Positions 21,816 through 32,556 of a DNA stretch of 64,000 bases are shown here, piece after piece; position 1 is the stretch's first letter, and every line of letters starts with the position of its first letter. The position numbers and the translations under genes are program-made. The stretch spans positions 89,127 to 153,126 of the forward strand of contig ASZZ01000004.1 of assembly GCA_000430305.1 (NCBI GenBank). Reading direction: 5' to 3'. The notes under the pieces were generated by a model that did no database searches, was not told the origin of the DNA, and worked only from the letters and a program-made list of their open reading frames with translations. This DNA is from Streptococcus mitis 17/34. GTDB taxonomy: Bacteria > Bacillota > Bacilli > Lactobacillales > Streptococcaceae.

Positions 21816-22078
21816 TGATTTTTTTAATTCGTATGATTTATAACGCAGTAGATATTTACTCCCTGATTTTGGTAGCCTTTGCTGTCATGTCTTGGTTTCC
21901 AGGTGCCTATGAATCAAGTTTAGGTCGTTGGATTGTAGCATTGGTAAAGCCAGTGCTTTCTCCCTTGCAACGCTTGCCTTTACAGATAGCGGGTCTTGAT
22001 TTATCTGTTTGGGTTGCGATTGTTTTGGTTCGATTTTTAGGGGAAAATTTAGTGCGTTTTCTTGCAATGATAATATGA
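21815..22078 (+). CDS. ylmG: YggT-family membrane protein YlmG
   Basis: 87 residues with two membrane helices and the short conserved PVLSPLQRLP segment of the YggT family between them. It lies in the division cluster; its role is poorly defined. ATGA overlap with ylmH. Confidence 0.92.
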   Translation: MIFLIRMIYNAVDIYSLILVAFAVMSWFPGAYESSLGRWIVALVKPVLSPLQRLPLQIAGLDLSVWVAIVLVRFLGENLVRFLAMII

Positions 22079-22860
22079 ATAGAGGTATTTACCAGCATTT
22101 TTCTATAGAAGATCGTCCATTTCTTGACAAGGGAATGGAATGGATCAAGAAGGTGGAAGATAGCTACGCGCCTTTTTTAACTCCTTTTATCAATCCTCAT
22201 CAAGAGAAGCTATTAAAAATTTTAGCCAAAACCTATGGTCTTTCTTGTAGTAGTAGTGGGGAATTCGTCTCGAGTGAGTATGTTCGGGTCTTACTATATC
22301 CAGACTATTTCCAACCTGAGTTTTCAGATTTTGAAATATCGCTTCAGGAAATTGTGTATTCCAATAAATTTGAAAATTTAACGCATGCTAAAATTTTAGG
22401 AACAGTCATCAATCAATTAGGGATTGAACGGAAACTTTTTGGAGATATCCTAGTAGATGATGAACGGGCGCAGATTATGATTAATCAGCAATTTATTCTT
22501 CTCTTCCAAGATGGATTAAAGAAAATTGGTCGTATACCCGTTTCGCTGGAGGAACGTCCTTTCACCGATAAAATAGATAAGTTAGAACAGTATCGAGAGA
22601 TAGATTTATGCGTGTCTAGCTTTAGATTAGATGTCCTTTTATCAAGCGTTTTAAAACTATCTAGAAGTCAAGCAAACCAGTTGGTTGAAAAGAAACTTGT
22701 CCAAGTAAATTATCATATAGTAGACAAATCAGATTATACCGTTCAAGTTGGAGACTTGATTAGTGTGAGAAAATTTGGACGCTTGAGGTTGCTTCAAGAT
22801 AAGGGACAAACTAAAAAAGAGAAGAAAAAAATAACAGTCCAGTTATTATTAAGTAAGTGA
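22075..22860 (+). CDS. ylmH: S4-domain RNA-binding protein YlmH
   Basis: 261 residues from the ATG of the ATGA overlap with ylmG (MNRGIYQHFS). The frame is open 66 bases further upstream inside ylmG, but the overlap start fits. A C-terminal S4 domain (about 180-245) carries RLDVLLSSVLKLSRSQANQL and VQVGDLISVRKFGR. The family has been linked to division and to rescue of stalled ribosomes. Confidence 0.9.
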   Translation: MNRGIYQHFSIEDRPFLDKGMEWIKKVEDSYAPFLTPFINPHQEKLLKILAKTYGLSCSSSGEFVSSEYVRVLLYPDYFQPEFSDFEISLQEIVYSNKFENLTHAKILGTVINQLGIERKLFGDILVDDERAQIMINQQFILLFQDGLKKIGRIPVSLEERPFTDKIDKLEQYREIDLCVSSFRLDVLLSSVLKLSRSQANQLVEKKLVQVNYHIVDKSDYTVQVGDLISVRKFGRLRLLQDKGQTKKEKKKITVQLLLSK

Positions 22861-22868
22861 GGAAAAAT

Positions 22869-23738
22869 ATGCCAATTACATCGTTAGAAATCAAAGATAA
22901 AACCTTTAGCACACGCTTCAGAGGTTTTGATCCAGAAGAAGTAGATGAATTTTTAGATATTGTAGTTCGTGATTATGAAGATTTGGTTCGTTCTAATCAT
23001 GATAAGGATTTACATATTAAAAGTTTGGAAGAGCGTTTGTCTTACTTTGATGAGATGAAAGATTCATTGAGCCAGTCGGTATTGATTGCTCAAGATACAG
23101 CTGAGAGAGTGAAACAGACAGCACACGATCGTTCAAATAATATTATTCATCAAGCTGAACAGGATGCACATCGATTATTGGAAGAAGCTAAATATAAGGC
23201 AAACGAGATTCTTCGTCAAGCAACAGATAATGCTAAGAAAGTTGCTGTTGAAACTGAAGAATTGAAGAACAAGAGTCGTGTCTTCCATCAACGTCTTAAA
23301 TCAACAATTGAGAGTCAGTTGGCTATTGTTGAATCTTCAGATTGGGAAGATATTCTTCGTCCAACAGCTACTTATCTTCAAACCAGTGATGAAGCCTTTA
23401 AAGAAGTTGTTAGTGAAGTACTTGGGGAACCGATTCCTACTCTAAGTGAGGAAGAACCCATTGATATGACACGTCAATTTTCACAAGAAGAAATAATGGA
23501 ATTGCAAGCGCGTATCGAGGCAGGTAATAGAGAATTGGCTGAATTTGAAGCTCAGTCTAAACAGGAAGTGGAAGATCCGACTCCTCAGGTGGAAGAAGAT
23601 TCTGCTCATCCAGTTGGTCCGATGTATGAAGAGCCAGAAGTATCCCCAAGTCATTACTCAGGCCCAACACCAGCTACAGAAACTGTTGGTTCAGCATCAG
23701 GATTTGAGGCACCGCAAGAATCCGTTACAATTTTATAA
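22869..23738 (+). CDS. divIVA: Division site protein DivIVA
   Basis: 289 residues. The N-terminal membrane-binding head is PITSLEIKDKTFSTRFRGFD followed by EVDEFLDIV. A long coiled coil (about 30-160) and an acidic, Pro-rich tail follow. It marks negative membrane curvature and poles in streptococci. The start at 22869 has AGTGAGGA in front; an upstream in-frame GTG lies on the ylmH stop. The ileS T-box leader begins right after. Confidence 0.93.
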   Translation: MPITSLEIKDKTFSTRFRGFDPEEVDEFLDIVVRDYEDLVRSNHDKDLHIKSLEERLSYFDEMKDSLSQSVLIAQDTAERVKQTAHDRSNNIIHQAEQDAHRLLEEAKYKANEILRQATDNAKKVAVETEELKNKSRVFHQRLKSTIESQLAIVESSDWEDILRPTATYLQTSDEAFKEVVSEVLGEPIPTLSEEEPIDMTRQFSQEEIMELQARIEAGNRELAEFEAQSKQEVEDPTPQVEEDSAHPVGPMYEEPEVSPSHYSGPTPATETVGSASGFEAPQESVTIL

Positions 23739-23759
23739 GAAACGATGTGAGAACAATAT

Positions 23760-23961
23760 CTTATCCTTATATTTCCAGCGAGCAGGAGATGGTGTGAGTC
23801 CTGTAATCCCTATTGATAAGATTATCCTCTCAAAAACTCAAGTCTGAAGCTAGTAAGATTTGACGTTTCCCACGTTACGGGATAAGAGGGAGAAAGACTA
23901 AATCTTTTTCCGAATAAAGGTGGTACCACGATTTTCGTCCTTTTTGGCAGTCGTGGTTTTT
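23760..23961 (+). ncRNA. T-box leader of ileS
   Basis: The region carries the conserved T-box sequence AAAGGTGGTACCACG (23926-23940), which as antiterminator pairs with uncharged tRNA ends. The competing terminator is CCACGA (23936-23941) / TCGTGG (23951-23956) followed by TTTTT. Upstream, GGAGATGGTGTGAG resembles stem I, and an AUC (Ile) triplet occurs near 23824 as a possible specifier. It senses uncharged tRNA-Ile and controls ileS. Its 5' end is not defined. Confidence 0.88.
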
Positions 23962-23990
23962 AATTTGTTATTATTTATAAAGGAGATACC

Positions 23991-26783
23991 ATGAAACTCA
24001 AAGATACCCTTAACCTTGGGAAAACTGCTTTCCCAATGCGTGCAGGACTTCCTACCAAAGAGCCAGTTTGGCAAAAGGAATGGGAAGATGCAAAACTTTA
24101 TCAACGTCGTCAAGAATTGAACCAAGGAAAACCTCATTTCACCTTGCATGATGGCCCTCCATACGCTAACGGAAATATCCACGTTGGACATGCTATGAAC
24201 AAGATTTCAAAAGATATCATTGTTCGTTCAAAATCAATGTCAGGTTTTTACGCACCATTTATCCCGGGTTGGGACACTCATGGTCTGCCAATCGAGCAAG
24301 TTTTGGCAAAACAAGGTGTCAAACGTAAAGAAATGGACTTGGTTGAGTACTTGAAACTTTGCCGTGAATATGCTCTTTCTCAAGTAGATAAACAACGTGA
24401 AGACTTCAAACGTTTGGGTGTTTCTGGTGACTGGGAAAATCCATATGTGACTTTGACACCTGACTATGAAGCAGCCCAAATCCGTGTATTTGGGGAAATG
24501 GCTAACAAAGGTTATATCTATCGTGGTGCAAAACCAGTTTACTGGTCATGGTCATCTGAGTCTGCCCTTGCGGAAGCGGAGATTGAATACCATGACTTGA
24601 TTTCAACTTCCCTTTACTATGCCAACAAAGTAAAAGATGGCAAAGATGTTCTAGATACAGATACTTACATCGTTGTCTGGACAACAACTCCATTTACCAT
24701 CACTGCTTCTCGTGGTTTGACTGTTGGTGCGGATATTGATTACGTTTTAGTTCAACCTGCTGGTGAAACTCGTAAGTTTGTGGTTGCTGCAGAATTATTG
24801 ACTAGCTTGTCTGAGAAATTTGGTTGGGCTGATGTTCAAGTTTTGGCAACTTACCGTGGTCAAGAATTGAACCACATCGTAACAGAACACCCATGGGATA
24901 CAGCTGTAGATGAGTTGGTTATCCTTGGTGACCACGTTACAACTGATTCTGGTACAGGTATTGTCCATACAGCCCCTGGTTTTGGTGAGGACGACTACAA
25001 TGTCGGTATTGCTAATGGTCTTGAAGTTGCAGTCACTGTTGACGAACGCGGTATCATGATGGCTAATGCTGGTGCTGAGTTTGAAGGTCAATTCTACGAC
25101 AAGGTCGTCCCAACTGTCATCGAGAAACTTGGCAACCTCCTTCTTGCCCAAGAAGAAATCTCTCACTCCTACCCATTTGACTGGCGTACTAAGAAACCAA
25201 TCATCTGGCGTGCAGTTCCACAATGGTTTGCCTCAGTTTCTAAATTCCGCCAAGAAATCTTGGATGAAATTGAAAAAGTGAAATTCCACTCAGAATGGGG
25301 TAAAGTTCGTCTTTACAATATGATCCGTGACCGTGGCGACTGGGTTATCTCTCGTCAACGTGCTTGGGGTGTTCCGCTTCCAATTTTCTACGCTGAAGAT
25401 GGTACAGCGATCATGACTGCTGAAACGATTGAACATGTGGCTCAACTCTTTGAGGAACATGGTTCAAGCATTTGGTGGGAACGCGATGCCAAGGATCTAT
25501 TGCCAGAAGGATTTACTCATCCAGGTTCACCAAATGGCGAATTCAAGAAAGAAACAGACATCATGGACGTTTGGTTTGACTCAGGTTCATCATGGAATGG
25601 AGTGGTAGTAAACCGTCCTGAGTTGACTTACCCAGCAGACCTTTACCTAGAAGGTTCTGACCAGTACCGTGGTTGGTTCAACTCATCACTCATCACATCT
25701 GTTGCCAACCATGGCGTAGCACCTTACAAACAAATCTTGTCACAAGGTTTTGCCCTTGATGGTAAAGGTGAGAAGATGTCTAAATCTCTTGGAAATACCA
25801 TTGCTCCAAGTGATGTTGAAAAACAATTTGGTGCGGAAATCTTGCGTCTCTGGGTAACAAGTGTTGATTCAAGCAACGATGTGCGTATCTCTATGGATAT
25901 CTTGAGCCAAGTCTCTGAAACTTACCGTAAGATCCGTAATACTCTTCGTTTCTTGATTGCCAATACATCTGACTTTAATCCAACTGTGGATGCTGTAGCT
26001 TATGAAGAACTACGTTCAGTTGATAAGTACATGACTATTCGCTTTAACCAACTTGTTAAGACTATTCGTGATGCTTATGCTGACTTTGAATTCTTGACAA
26101 TCTATAAAGCACTAGTGAACTTTATCAACGTTGACTTGTCAGCCTTTTACCTTGATTTTGCAAAGGACGTTGTTTACATTGAAGGTGCCAAATCATTGGA
26201 ACGCCGTCAAATGCAGACTGTCTTCTATGACATTCTTGTGAAAATTACGAAACTCTTGACACCAATCCTCCCTCACACTGCAGAGGAAATCTGGTCATAT
26301 CTTGAGTTTGAAGCAGAAGACTTTGTTCAATTATCAGAATTGCCAGAAGCAGAGACATTTGCTAATCAAGAAGAAATCTTGGATACATGGGTTGCCTTCA
26401 TGGACTTCCGTGGACAAGCTCAAAAAGCCTTGGAAGAAGCTCGTAATGCCAAAGTTATCGGTAAATCACTTGAAGCACACTTGACAGTTTATCCCAACGA
26501 AGTTGTGAAAACCCTACTCGAAGCAGTAAACAGCAATGTATCTCAACTTTTGATTGTGTCTGAATTGACCATCGCAGAAGGACCAGCTCCAGAAACTGCC
26601 GTTAGCTTTGAAGATGTAGCCTTTACTGTTGAACGCGCTACAGGTGAAGTATGTGACCGTTGTCGTCGTATCGACCCAACAACAGCAGAACGCAGCTACC
26701 ACGCAGTCATCTGTGATCATTGTGCAAGCATCGTAGAAGAAAACTTCGCGGATGCAGTCGCAGAAGGATTTGAAGAGAAATAA
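23991..26783 (+). CDS. ileS: Isoleucyl-tRNA synthetase
   Basis: 930 residues, class I enzyme of bacterial type. The HIGH motif is [12 protein letters not shown] (about 60-71), the editing domain spans about 190-390 with [10 protein letters not shown], and KMSKS is in [10 protein letters not shown] (about 594). A C-terminal zinc site CDRC then CDHC (about 888-911) is present. RBS AAAGGAGA. Controlled by the T-box in front. Confidence 0.97.
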   Translation: MKLKDTLNLGKTAFPMRAGLPTKEPVWQKEWEDAKLYQRRQELNQGKPHFTLHDGPPYANGNIHVGHAMNKISKDIIVRSKSMSGFYAPFIPGWDTHGLPIEQVLAKQGVKRKEMDLVEYLKLCREYALSQVDKQREDFKRLGVSGDWENPYVTLTPDYEAAQIRVFGEMANKGYIYRGAKPVYWSWSSESALAEAEIEYHDLISTSLYYANKVKDGKDVLDTDTYIVVWTTTPFTITASRGLTVGADIDYVLVQPAGETRKFVVAAELLTSLSEKFGWADVQVLATYRGQELNHIVTEHPWDTAVDELVILGDHVTTDSGTGIVHTAPGFGEDDYNVGIANGLEVAVTVDERGIMMANAGAEFEGQFYDKVVPTVIEKLGNLLLAQEEISHSYPFDWRTKKPIIWRAVPQWFASVSKFRQEILDEIEKVKFHSEWGKVRLYNMIRDRGDWVISRQRAWGVPLPIFYAEDGTAIMTAETIEHVAQLFEEHGSSIWWERDAKDLLPEGFTHPGSPNGEFKKETDIMDVWFDSGSSWNGVVVNRPELTYPADLYLEGSDQYRGWFNSSLITSVANHGVAPYKQILSQGFALDGKGEKMSKSLGNTIAPSDVEKQFGAEILRLWVTSVDSSNDVRISMDILSQVSETYRKIRNTLRFLIANTSDFNPTVDAVAYEELRSVDKYMTIRFNQLVKTIRDAYADFEFLTIYKALVNFINVDLSAFYLDFAKDVVYIEGAKSLERRQMQTVFYDILVKITKLLTPILPHTAEEIWSYLEFEAEDFVQLSELPEAETFANQEEILDTWVAFMDFRGQAQKALEEARNAKVIGKSLEAHLTVYPNEVVKTLLEAVNSNVSQLLIVSELTIAEGPAPETAVSFEDVAFTVERATGEVCDRCRRIDPTTAERSYHAVICDHCASIVEENFADAVAEGFEEK

Positions 26784-26844
26784 GGTTGAAAAGTCTAGGG
26801 AAAACTCAATTTGAGAAGAAAAGACAACTAATCTTATAGACTAT

Positions 26845-26892
26845 AAAACGCATTGTATCAAGTTTTTGAACACCTGATACGATGCGTTTTTA
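26845..26892 (+). terminator. Terminator after ileS
   Basis: AAAACGCATTGTATCA (26845-26860) pairs with TGATACGATGCGTTTT (26875-26890) with one wobble pair, then T's. Confidence 0.85.
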
Positions 26893-26931
26893 TCATGTTA
26901 GAAGTTTATTGTCGTTTTCTTGTTTCAATTA

Positions 26932-27036
26932 ATACTTTTCGAAAATCTCTTCAAACTACGTCGATGTCGCCTCACTGTACTTCAGCACAGCTTGCGACTA
27001 GCTTCATAGTTTGCTTTTTGATTTTTCATTGAGTAT
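26932..27036 (+). repeat. BOX element (A-C type)
   Basis: The element runs from ATACTTTTCGAAAATCTC to TTTTTCATTGAGTAT and includes a boxA-like part (GTCGATGTCGCCTCACTGTA) and a boxC-like part (CTTGCGACTAGCTTCATAGT). It has diverged from the consensus. It lies in the 341-base gap between ileS and a convergent gene, which otherwise holds only two terminators. Confidence 0.8.
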
Positions 27037-27068
27037 AACTTTACATCGTTGTGTATTGTTGAATTTCA

Positions 27069-27111
27069 AAAAGCTCATGAATCATCTGAAAAGTAGATCT
27101 CATGAGCTTTT
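27069..27111. terminator. Terminator of the nucleotidyltransferase-like gene
   Basis: AAAAGCTCATGA (27069-27080) pairs with TCATGAGCTTTT (27100-27111), 12 bp perfect. It ends the minus-strand gene that stops at 27125. Confidence 0.8.
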
Positions 27112-27124
27112 ATCTGTTGGAGTT

Positions 27125-27916
27125 CTAAATGGATTTATCAATCAAATATTTAAGATTTGATAGGAGATGCTCCAAAGTTAGGACTGTTTTCTGCTGGTGA
27201 TCTAGTTGGTAGAGATTTTGAAAGTAGTCTTGAATATCGTTTTCAAAATTTTGAGGTAGATGAGAGCAATTGTTTTTTGCGAACTGGAGCATACGTTTTT
27301 CTCCTGGATGGAGCTGTTCATTGAAGGCGAAGAGCAAATCAAAATAAGAGGCGAAAAACTCACTACTGCGGTGATTGATGCTGAGTAAGTCTTGGCGTTT
27401 GAGAGCTTTTTTGATTTGTCTTGAAAAAGCTGGCATAGCTTGGTCGAGAAGCAGGAATTGCTTGTTGATGATATTCTTTTTCAGCTCAGCTGGATAAGGA
27501 AGATTGTACTTTTTCTGGAGGGCAGCATAGTGACCATCTTGATCGTAGATAATCTTACTGTTGAGAAGATTGTACCACATACAAGTAGTGTAAGAATTCT
27601 GGGCTTGGTGCTCTAAAACTACGGCTTGTAAATCTTTGTCAAATTCGTCTAAAGAGCGGTAAATCAGCTCGATTTCGATACCATTATTGAGAACACAATC
27701 GTCTTCCAATTCCCAAAATTGATTACCGATTTCCATATAGGAGCAGTGTTTACTGAGGATTTCTTTTCGTATGTCTGGCGAGAGAGGAGCACTGAGGTAG
27801 ACATATACATCATAATCAGAGTCTTTGTCAAAATCTTGTCCAGCTCGTGATCCTCCTAGAGCTAGGGCCTCTACTTGCTCTAGTTGAGCCAATTCTTTAA
27901 AGAGATGTTGTGGCAT
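27125..27916 (-). CDS. Nucleotidyltransferase-fold protein
   Basis: 263 residues. The N-terminal domain has the polymerase-beta-like nucleotidyltransferase motif ALGGSRAGQDFDKDSDYDVY (about 20-39), with the GS and the two metal-binding Asp of the D-x-D pattern, and a later acidic strand IELIYRSLDEFD. The C-terminal half is helical, as in DUF4037-like proteins or aminoglycoside nucleotidyltransferases. The substrate is unknown and no resistance role should be assumed. No RBS of note. Single gene between two terminators. Confidence 0.75.
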   Translation of the reverse strand: MPQHLFKELAQLEQVEALALGGSRAGQDFDKDSDYDVYVYLSAPLSPDIRKEILSKHCSYMEIGNQFWELEDDCVLNNGIEIELIYRSLDEFDKDLQAVVLEHQAQNSYTTCMWYNLLNSKIIYDQDGHYAALQKKYNLPYPAELKKNIINKQFLLLDQAMPAFSRQIKKALKRQDLLSINHRSSEFFASYFDLLFAFNEQLHPGEKRMLQFAKNNCSHLPQNFENDIQDYFQNLYQLDHQQKTVLTLEHLLSNLKYLIDKSI

Positions 27917-28084
27917 AATATTAACCTTCTTTATTTTTTTGACATCATTCTAACAAAAAGTAAGGAGACTAGCAAGAGTGAAATGGAAATTTCTTCTCAT
28001 ATATTTGCTGATCTTGTTCAAAGCAATCCAACTGCCAAACAGTCCTTTCCTTTTTGGTTTTGACTAGCTTTTTTGTGAAAAATT

Positions 28085-28093
28085 GTGTAAAAT
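28085..28093 (+). promoter_or_regulatory. Extended -10 promoter of gpmA
   Basis: TGTGTAAAAT includes TG-N-TAAAAT at 28085-28093. No -35 box at the right distance is convincing. Confidence 0.45.
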
Positions 28094-28145
28094 AGAATAG
28101 ATAAACGAGGGAAAACCTCGGAAAATTTAAAGGAGAATCCATCTA

Positions 28146-28838
28146 ATGGTAAAATTGGTTTTTGCTCGCCACGGTGAGTCTGAATGGAACAAAGCTAACC
28201 TTTTCACTGGTTGGGCTGATGTTGATTTGTCTGAAAAAGGTACACAACAAGCGATTGACGCTGGTAAATTGATCAAAGAAGCTGGTATCGAATTTGACCA
28301 AGCCTACACTTCAGTATTGAAACGTGCGATTAAAACAACTAACTTGGCTCTTGAAGCTTCTGATCAATTGTGGGTTCCAGTTGAAAAATCATGGCGCTTG
28401 AATGAACGTCACTACGGTGGTTTGACTGGTAAAAACAAAGCTGAAGCTGCTGAACAATTTGGTGATGAGCAAGTTCACATCTGGCGTCGTTCATACGATG
28501 TATTGCCTCCAAACATGGATCGTGATGATGAGCACTCAGCTCACACAGACCGTCGTTACGCTTCACTTGACGACTCAGTTATTCCAGATGCTGAAAACTT
28601 GAAAGTGACTTTGGAACGTGCCCTTCCTTTCTGGGAAGATAAAATCGCTCCAGCTCTTAAAGATGGTAAAAACGTATTCGTAGGAGCTCACGGTAACTCA
28701 ATCCGTGCCCTTGTAAAACACATCAAAGGTTTGTCAGATGACGAAATCATGGACGTGGAAATCCCTAACTTCCCACCATTGGTATTCGAATTCGACGAAA
28801 AATTGAACGTAGTTTCTGAATACTACCTTGGAAAATAA
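28146..28838 (+). CDS. gpmA: 2,3-bisphosphoglycerate-dependent phosphoglycerate mutase
   Basis: 230 residues. Catalytic RHGESEWN with the phosphorylated His at residue 9, [16 protein letters not shown] near 85 and the second His in [11 protein letters not shown] near 182. It interconverts 3- and 2-phosphoglycerate in glycolysis. Codon use is that of a highly expressed gene. RBS AAAGGAG. Single gene with its own terminator. Confidence 0.96.
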   Translation: MVKLVFARHGESEWNKANLFTGWADVDLSEKGTQQAIDAGKLIKEAGIEFDQAYTSVLKRAIKTTNLALEASDQLWVPVEKSWRLNERHYGGLTGKNKAEAAEQFGDEQVHIWRRSYDVLPPNMDRDDEHSAHTDRRYASLDDSVIPDAENLKVTLERALPFWEDKIAPALKDGKNVFVGAHGNSIRALVKHIKGLSDDEIMDVEIPNFPPLVFEFDEKLNVVSEYYLGK

Positions 28839-28846
28839 AAAATTGT

Positions 28847-28874
28847 AAGTCTAGAATTAATTTCTAGGCTTTTT
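28847..28874 (+). terminator. Terminator after gpmA
   Basis: AAGTCTAGAA (28847-28856) pairs with TTCTAGGCTT (28862-28871) with one G-U pair, followed by TTTT. Confidence 0.8.
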
Positions 28875-28948
28875 GTTTTTGTTCCCAGTTTTCAACGACT
28901 TGAAAAAGCGATATAATGATATTAAATATGAAAGAAAGAGAAAATGAC

Positions 28949-29650
28949 ATGGCTTATATTGAGATGAAACACTGTTACAAGCGTTATCAGGTTGGGGACA
29001 CGGAGATTGTGGCCAATCGTGATGTGAATTTTGAAATTGAAAAGGGTGAATTGGTTATTATTCTAGGTGCGTCTGGTGCAGGCAAGTCAACGGTTCTTAA
29101 CCTTCTTGGGGGAATGGATACCAATGATGAGGGGGAGATTTGGATTGGTGGTGTCAATATTGCAAACTATAGTTCCCACCAGAGAACCAATTACCGCCGC
29201 AATGATGTAGGCTTTGTTTTTCAGTTTTATAATCTAGTTTCCAATCTAACCGCTAAGGAAAATGTGGAGTTGGCTTCAGAAATCGTGACAGATGCCTTGA
29301 ATCCTGAACAGGTCTTGACAGATGTAGGTCTGGCTCATCGTCTCAATAACTTTCCAGCCCAGCTGTCTGGAGGGGAGCAACAGCGAGTCTCCATTGCACG
29401 CGCGGTAGCCAAAAATCCTAAAATCCTCCTTTGTGATGAACCGACTGGAGCCTTGGATTATCAGACGGGCAAGCAGGTTTTGAAAATTCTCCAAGATATG
29501 TCTCGTCAAAAGGGAGCGACGGTGATCATCGTGACTCATAATGGAGCTTTGGCGCCCATTGCTGATCGCGTGATTCATATGCATGATGCTAGTGTCAAGG
29601 ATGTGGTGATCAACCAGCATCCTCAGGATATCGACAGTTTGGAGTACTAG
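28949..29650 (+). CDS. ABC transporter ATP-binding protein (MacB/LolD-like)
   Basis: 233 residues from [13 protein letters not shown]. Walker A is [12 protein letters not shown] (about 40-51), signature [14 protein letters not shown], Walker [12 protein letters not shown] and H-loop VTHN. It pairs with the large FtsX-like permease that follows. I chose the ATG at 28949, with AGAAAGAG 8 bases upstream; an in-frame ATG at 28928 is possible. Substrate unknown. Confidence 0.88.
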   Translation: MAYIEMKHCYKRYQVGDTEIVANRDVNFEIEKGELVIILGASGAGKSTVLNLLGGMDTNDEGEIWIGGVNIANYSSHQRTNYRRNDVGFVFQFYNLVSNLTAKENVELASEIVTDALNPEQVLTDVGLAHRLNNFPAQLSGGEQQRVSIARAVAKNPKILLCDEPTGALDYQTGKQVLKILQDMSRQKGATVIIVTHNGALAPIADRVIHMHDASVKDVVINQHPQDIDSLEY

Positions 29651-29651
29651 C

Positions 29652-32360
29652 ATGATCAAGCGAAAAACCTATTGGAAGGACTTGATTCAGTCCTTCACCG
29701 GCTCCAAGGGGCGTTTTTTATCCATCTTGACCTTGATGATGTTGGGGTCTCTAGCCCTAGTAGGCCTCAAAGTGACTAGCCCCAACATGGAGGCGACAGC
29801 TAATGCTTATTTAAGAACTGCTCAAACCTTGGATTTTGCAGTCATGTCTAACTATGGCTTGGATCAAGCAGATCAAGAAGAACTAGGACAGACGCAGGGC
29901 GCAGAGGTTGAGTTTGGCTATTTGACAGATGTGACTATGGAAAATGGGCAGGATGCCATTCGTCTGTACTCCAAACCAGAGCAAATTTCAACCTTTCAGC
30001 TAAGAGAGGGACGACTTCCTCAGTCAGACAAGGAAATCGCTTTGGCCACTCATTTACAAGGACAATATCGTGTGGGACAGGAGATTAGTTTTAAAGAAAA
30101 AGAAGACAGTCATTCCTCTTTAAAAGACCATACTTATACCATTACTGGTTTTGTGGATTCAGCTGAAATCCTCTCTCAGAGAGATATGGGCTACGCAGGA
30201 AGTGGAAGTGGGACTCTGACTTCCTATGGGGTGATTTTATCTAGTCAGTTTGATCAGAAAGTCTACAATATAGCTCGTTTGAAATATCAAGATTTGTCAG
30301 GATTAAATGCTTTTTCAGCAGCTTATGAAGAGAAATCCAAACAGCATCAGGAAGAGGTTGAACAAGCTTTGTCAGATAATGGCAAGACACGTCTTCAACT
30401 CTTGAAAAAAGAAGGACAAGAGTCTCTAGACAAAAGTAAAGAGACCCTTGACAAGGCTGAAACCAATTTACAGGAAGGCAAGCGTCGTTTAGCAGCTGCT
30501 CAAGCTCGCTTACAGGCTCAGGAAAGTCAACTAGCCTTGCTGCCTCAAGCTCAGAGAGAGCAAGCCAGTGCTCAATTTACCCAAGCCAAGCAGGAATTGA
30601 GCAAGGAAGAGGATAAACTAAAGCAGGCTGAACAAAATCTAGCCCAAGAAAAGGAAAAATTAGAAAAACATCAGCAAGTTTTGGATGATTTGGCTGAGCC
30701 CAAGTATCAAGTATATAATCGTCAGACCATGCCTGGCGGTCAAGGCTATCTCATGTATAGAAATGCTTCATCCAGTATTCGAGCAGTGGGTAATATCTTT
30801 CCTGTGGTTCTTTATGCCGTAGCAGCCATGGTGACCTTTACAACCATGACTCGCTTTGTGGATGAAGAGCGAACACATGCTGGGATTTTTAAGGCCTTGG
30901 GCTATCGTAGTAAGGATATTATTGCTAAATTTCTCCTCTACGGTCTAGTAGCTGGGACTGTCGGAACAGCTTTAGGTAGCATACTTGGCCATTATTTACT
31001 AGCTAGTGTGATTTCAAGTGTCATTACAAAAGGTATGGTAGTGGGAGAAACCCAGATTCAGTTTTATTGGACCTATAGTTTGCTGGCTCTTGGCTTGAGT
31101 TGGGTGGCGAGTGTGTTACCAGCCTATCTGGTGGCTCGTAGGGAACTGCATGACGAAGCAGCCCAGCTTTTACTGCCTAAACCACCTGTCAAAGGAGCTA
31201 AAATCTTACTGGAGCGCATCGGCTTTATCTGGCACCGTCTCAGTTTTACTCATAAGGTAACAGCTCGCAATATCTTTCGTTATAAGCAGCGGATGTTGAT
31301 GACGATCTTTGGTGTGGCAGGTTCAGTCGCTCTGCTCTTTGCAGGTTTGGGAATCCAATCCTCTGTAGCAGGAGTTCCGTCTAGACAGTTTCAACAAATC
31401 CAACAGTATCAGATGATTGTCTCTGAAAATCCTAGTGCGACCAATCAGGACAAGGCAGAGCTAGAAGAAGTATTGAAAGGGCAGGACATCAAAGCCTACC
31501 AGAAGATCTATTCTAAAACGCTAGACAAGGATTTCAAAGGTAAGGCTGGTCTTCAAACTATTACTCTTATGATGACAGATAAGGAAGATTTGACTCCTTT
31601 TATCCATCTGCAAAATCATCAGCAGGAGCTGACATTAAAAGATGGCGTTGTTATTACAGCTAAACTCGCCCAGCTGGCAGATGTCAAGGTTGGGCAGACT
31701 TTAGAAATTGAAGGTAAGGAACTAAAGGTCGCTGCCATTGCTGAGAACTACGTTGGTCACTTTATTTATATGAGTCAAGCTAGCTATGAGCAAATTTACG
31801 GACAGGTGCCGCAAGCTAATACTTATCTTGTCTCGTTAAGGGATACCAGTGCTACTAGTATCGAAAGACAGGCAGGTTTACTTATGAATCAATCTGCGGT
31901 GTCAAGTGTTGTCCAGAATGCTTCAGCCATTCGACTCTTTGACTCGGTCGCAAGTTCACTCAATCAGACCATGACCATCTTGGTTATCGTATCGGTTCTG
32001 TTGGCTATTGTTATCCTCTACAATTTGACCAATATCAACGTAGCTGAGAGAATCCGTGAACTCTCCACTATCAAGGTTCTCGGTTTTCATAATAATGAAG
32101 TCACTCTCTACATTTACCGTGAGACGATTGTGCTGTCCCTTGTGGGAATCGTATTTGGTCTGGTATCTGGTTTCTATTTACACCAATTTTTGATTCAAAT
32201 GATTTCGCCTGCGACTATTCTCTTTTATCCGCAGGTAGGTTGGGAAGTCTATGTAATCCCAGTGGCAGCAGTAAGCATCATTTTGACCTTGCTTGGTTTC
32301 TTCGTCAATCATCATCTGAGAAAGGTTGATATGCTTGAAGCCTTGAAATCTGTAGAGTAA
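29652..32360 (+). CDS. FtsX-like ABC transporter permease, large extracytoplasmic domain
   Basis: 902 residues. An N-terminal helix (about 20-42) is followed by a long extracytoplasmic part with a coiled coil (about 220-345, rich in Glu, Lys, Gln and Ala), a first FtsX domain with three helices (about 375-495), a second extracytoplasmic segment and a second FtsX domain at the C-terminus (about 770-895, ending KVDMLEALKSVE). Such pairs act as mechanotransmission machines or exporters. The start is 1 base after the ATPase stop codon. A BOX element begins immediately after the stop. Confidence 0.9.
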   Translation: MIKRKTYWKDLIQSFTGSKGRFLSILTLMMLGSLALVGLKVTSPNMEATANAYLRTAQTLDFAVMSNYGLDQADQEELGQTQGAEVEFGYLTDVTMENGQDAIRLYSKPEQISTFQLREGRLPQSDKEIALATHLQGQYRVGQEISFKEKEDSHSSLKDHTYTITGFVDSAEILSQRDMGYAGSGSGTLTSYGVILSSQFDQKVYNIARLKYQDLSGLNAFSAAYEEKSKQHQEEVEQALSDNGKTRLQLLKKEGQESLDKSKETLDKAETNLQEGKRRLAAAQARLQAQESQLALLPQAQREQASAQFTQAKQELSKEEDKLKQAEQNLAQEKEKLEKHQQVLDDLAEPKYQVYNRQTMPGGQGYLMYRNASSSIRAVGNIFPVVLYAVAAMVTFTTMTRFVDEERTHAGIFKALGYRSKDIIAKFLLYGLVAGTVGTALGSILGHYLLASVISSVITKGMVVGETQIQFYWTYSLLALGLSWVASVLPAYLVARRELHDEAAQLLLPKPPVKGAKILLERIGFIWHRLSFTHKVTARNIFRYKQRMLMTIFGVAGSVALLFAGLGIQSSVAGVPSRQFQQIQQYQMIVSENPSATNQDKAELEEVLKGQDIKAYQKIYSKTLDKDFKGKAGLQTITLMMTDKEDLTPFIHLQNHQQELTLKDGVVITAKLAQLADVKVGQTLEIEGKELKVAAIAENYVGHFIYMSQASYEQIYGQVPQANTYLVSLRDTSATSIERQAGLLMNQSAVSSVVQNASAIRLFDSVASSLNQTMTILVIVSVLLAIVILYNLTNINVAERIRELSTIKVLGFHNNEVTLYIYRETIVLSLVGIVFGLVSGFYLHQFLIQMISPATILFYPQVGWEVYVIPVAAVSIILTLLGFFVNHHLRKVDMLEALKSVE

Positions 32361-32472
32361 TACTCAATGAAAATCAAAGAACAAACTAGGAAGCAAGCCG
32401 TAGGTTGCTCAAAGCACCGCTTTGAGGTTGCAGATAAAGCTGACGTAGTTTGAAGAGATTTTCGAAGAGTAT
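32361..32472 (-). repeat. BOX element, minus orientation, with shortened centre
   Basis: Read on the minus strand it goes from ATACTCTTCGAAAATCTC to GATTTTCATTGAGTA. boxA is cut short after ACGTCAGC and joins a partial boxB (TTTATCTGCAACCTCAAAGC), then boxC. The same internal deletion is found in the BOX at 37864. It abuts the stop codon of the permease gene. Confidence 0.88.
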
Positions 32473-32503
32473 TAGCTGATTGAACTTATATTTACTCGTA
32501 AAC

Positions 32504-32556
32504 AAAATCCTCCGTTTCAAAGAGCAGGAAACTCTTTGTGACAGAGGATTTTTTTC
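32504..32556. terminator. Terminator between the permease and tpx
   Basis: AAAATCCTC (32504-32512) pairs with GAGGATTTT (32544-32552), with an inner CAAAGAG/CTCTTTG stem. It serves tpx on the minus strand and could act in both directions. Confidence 0.8.

Noticed and set aside
26932-27036. RUP element
   Set aside because: The repeats match the BOX primer core (CGTCAGCGTCGCCTTGCCGT type) and boxC, so they are BOX elements.
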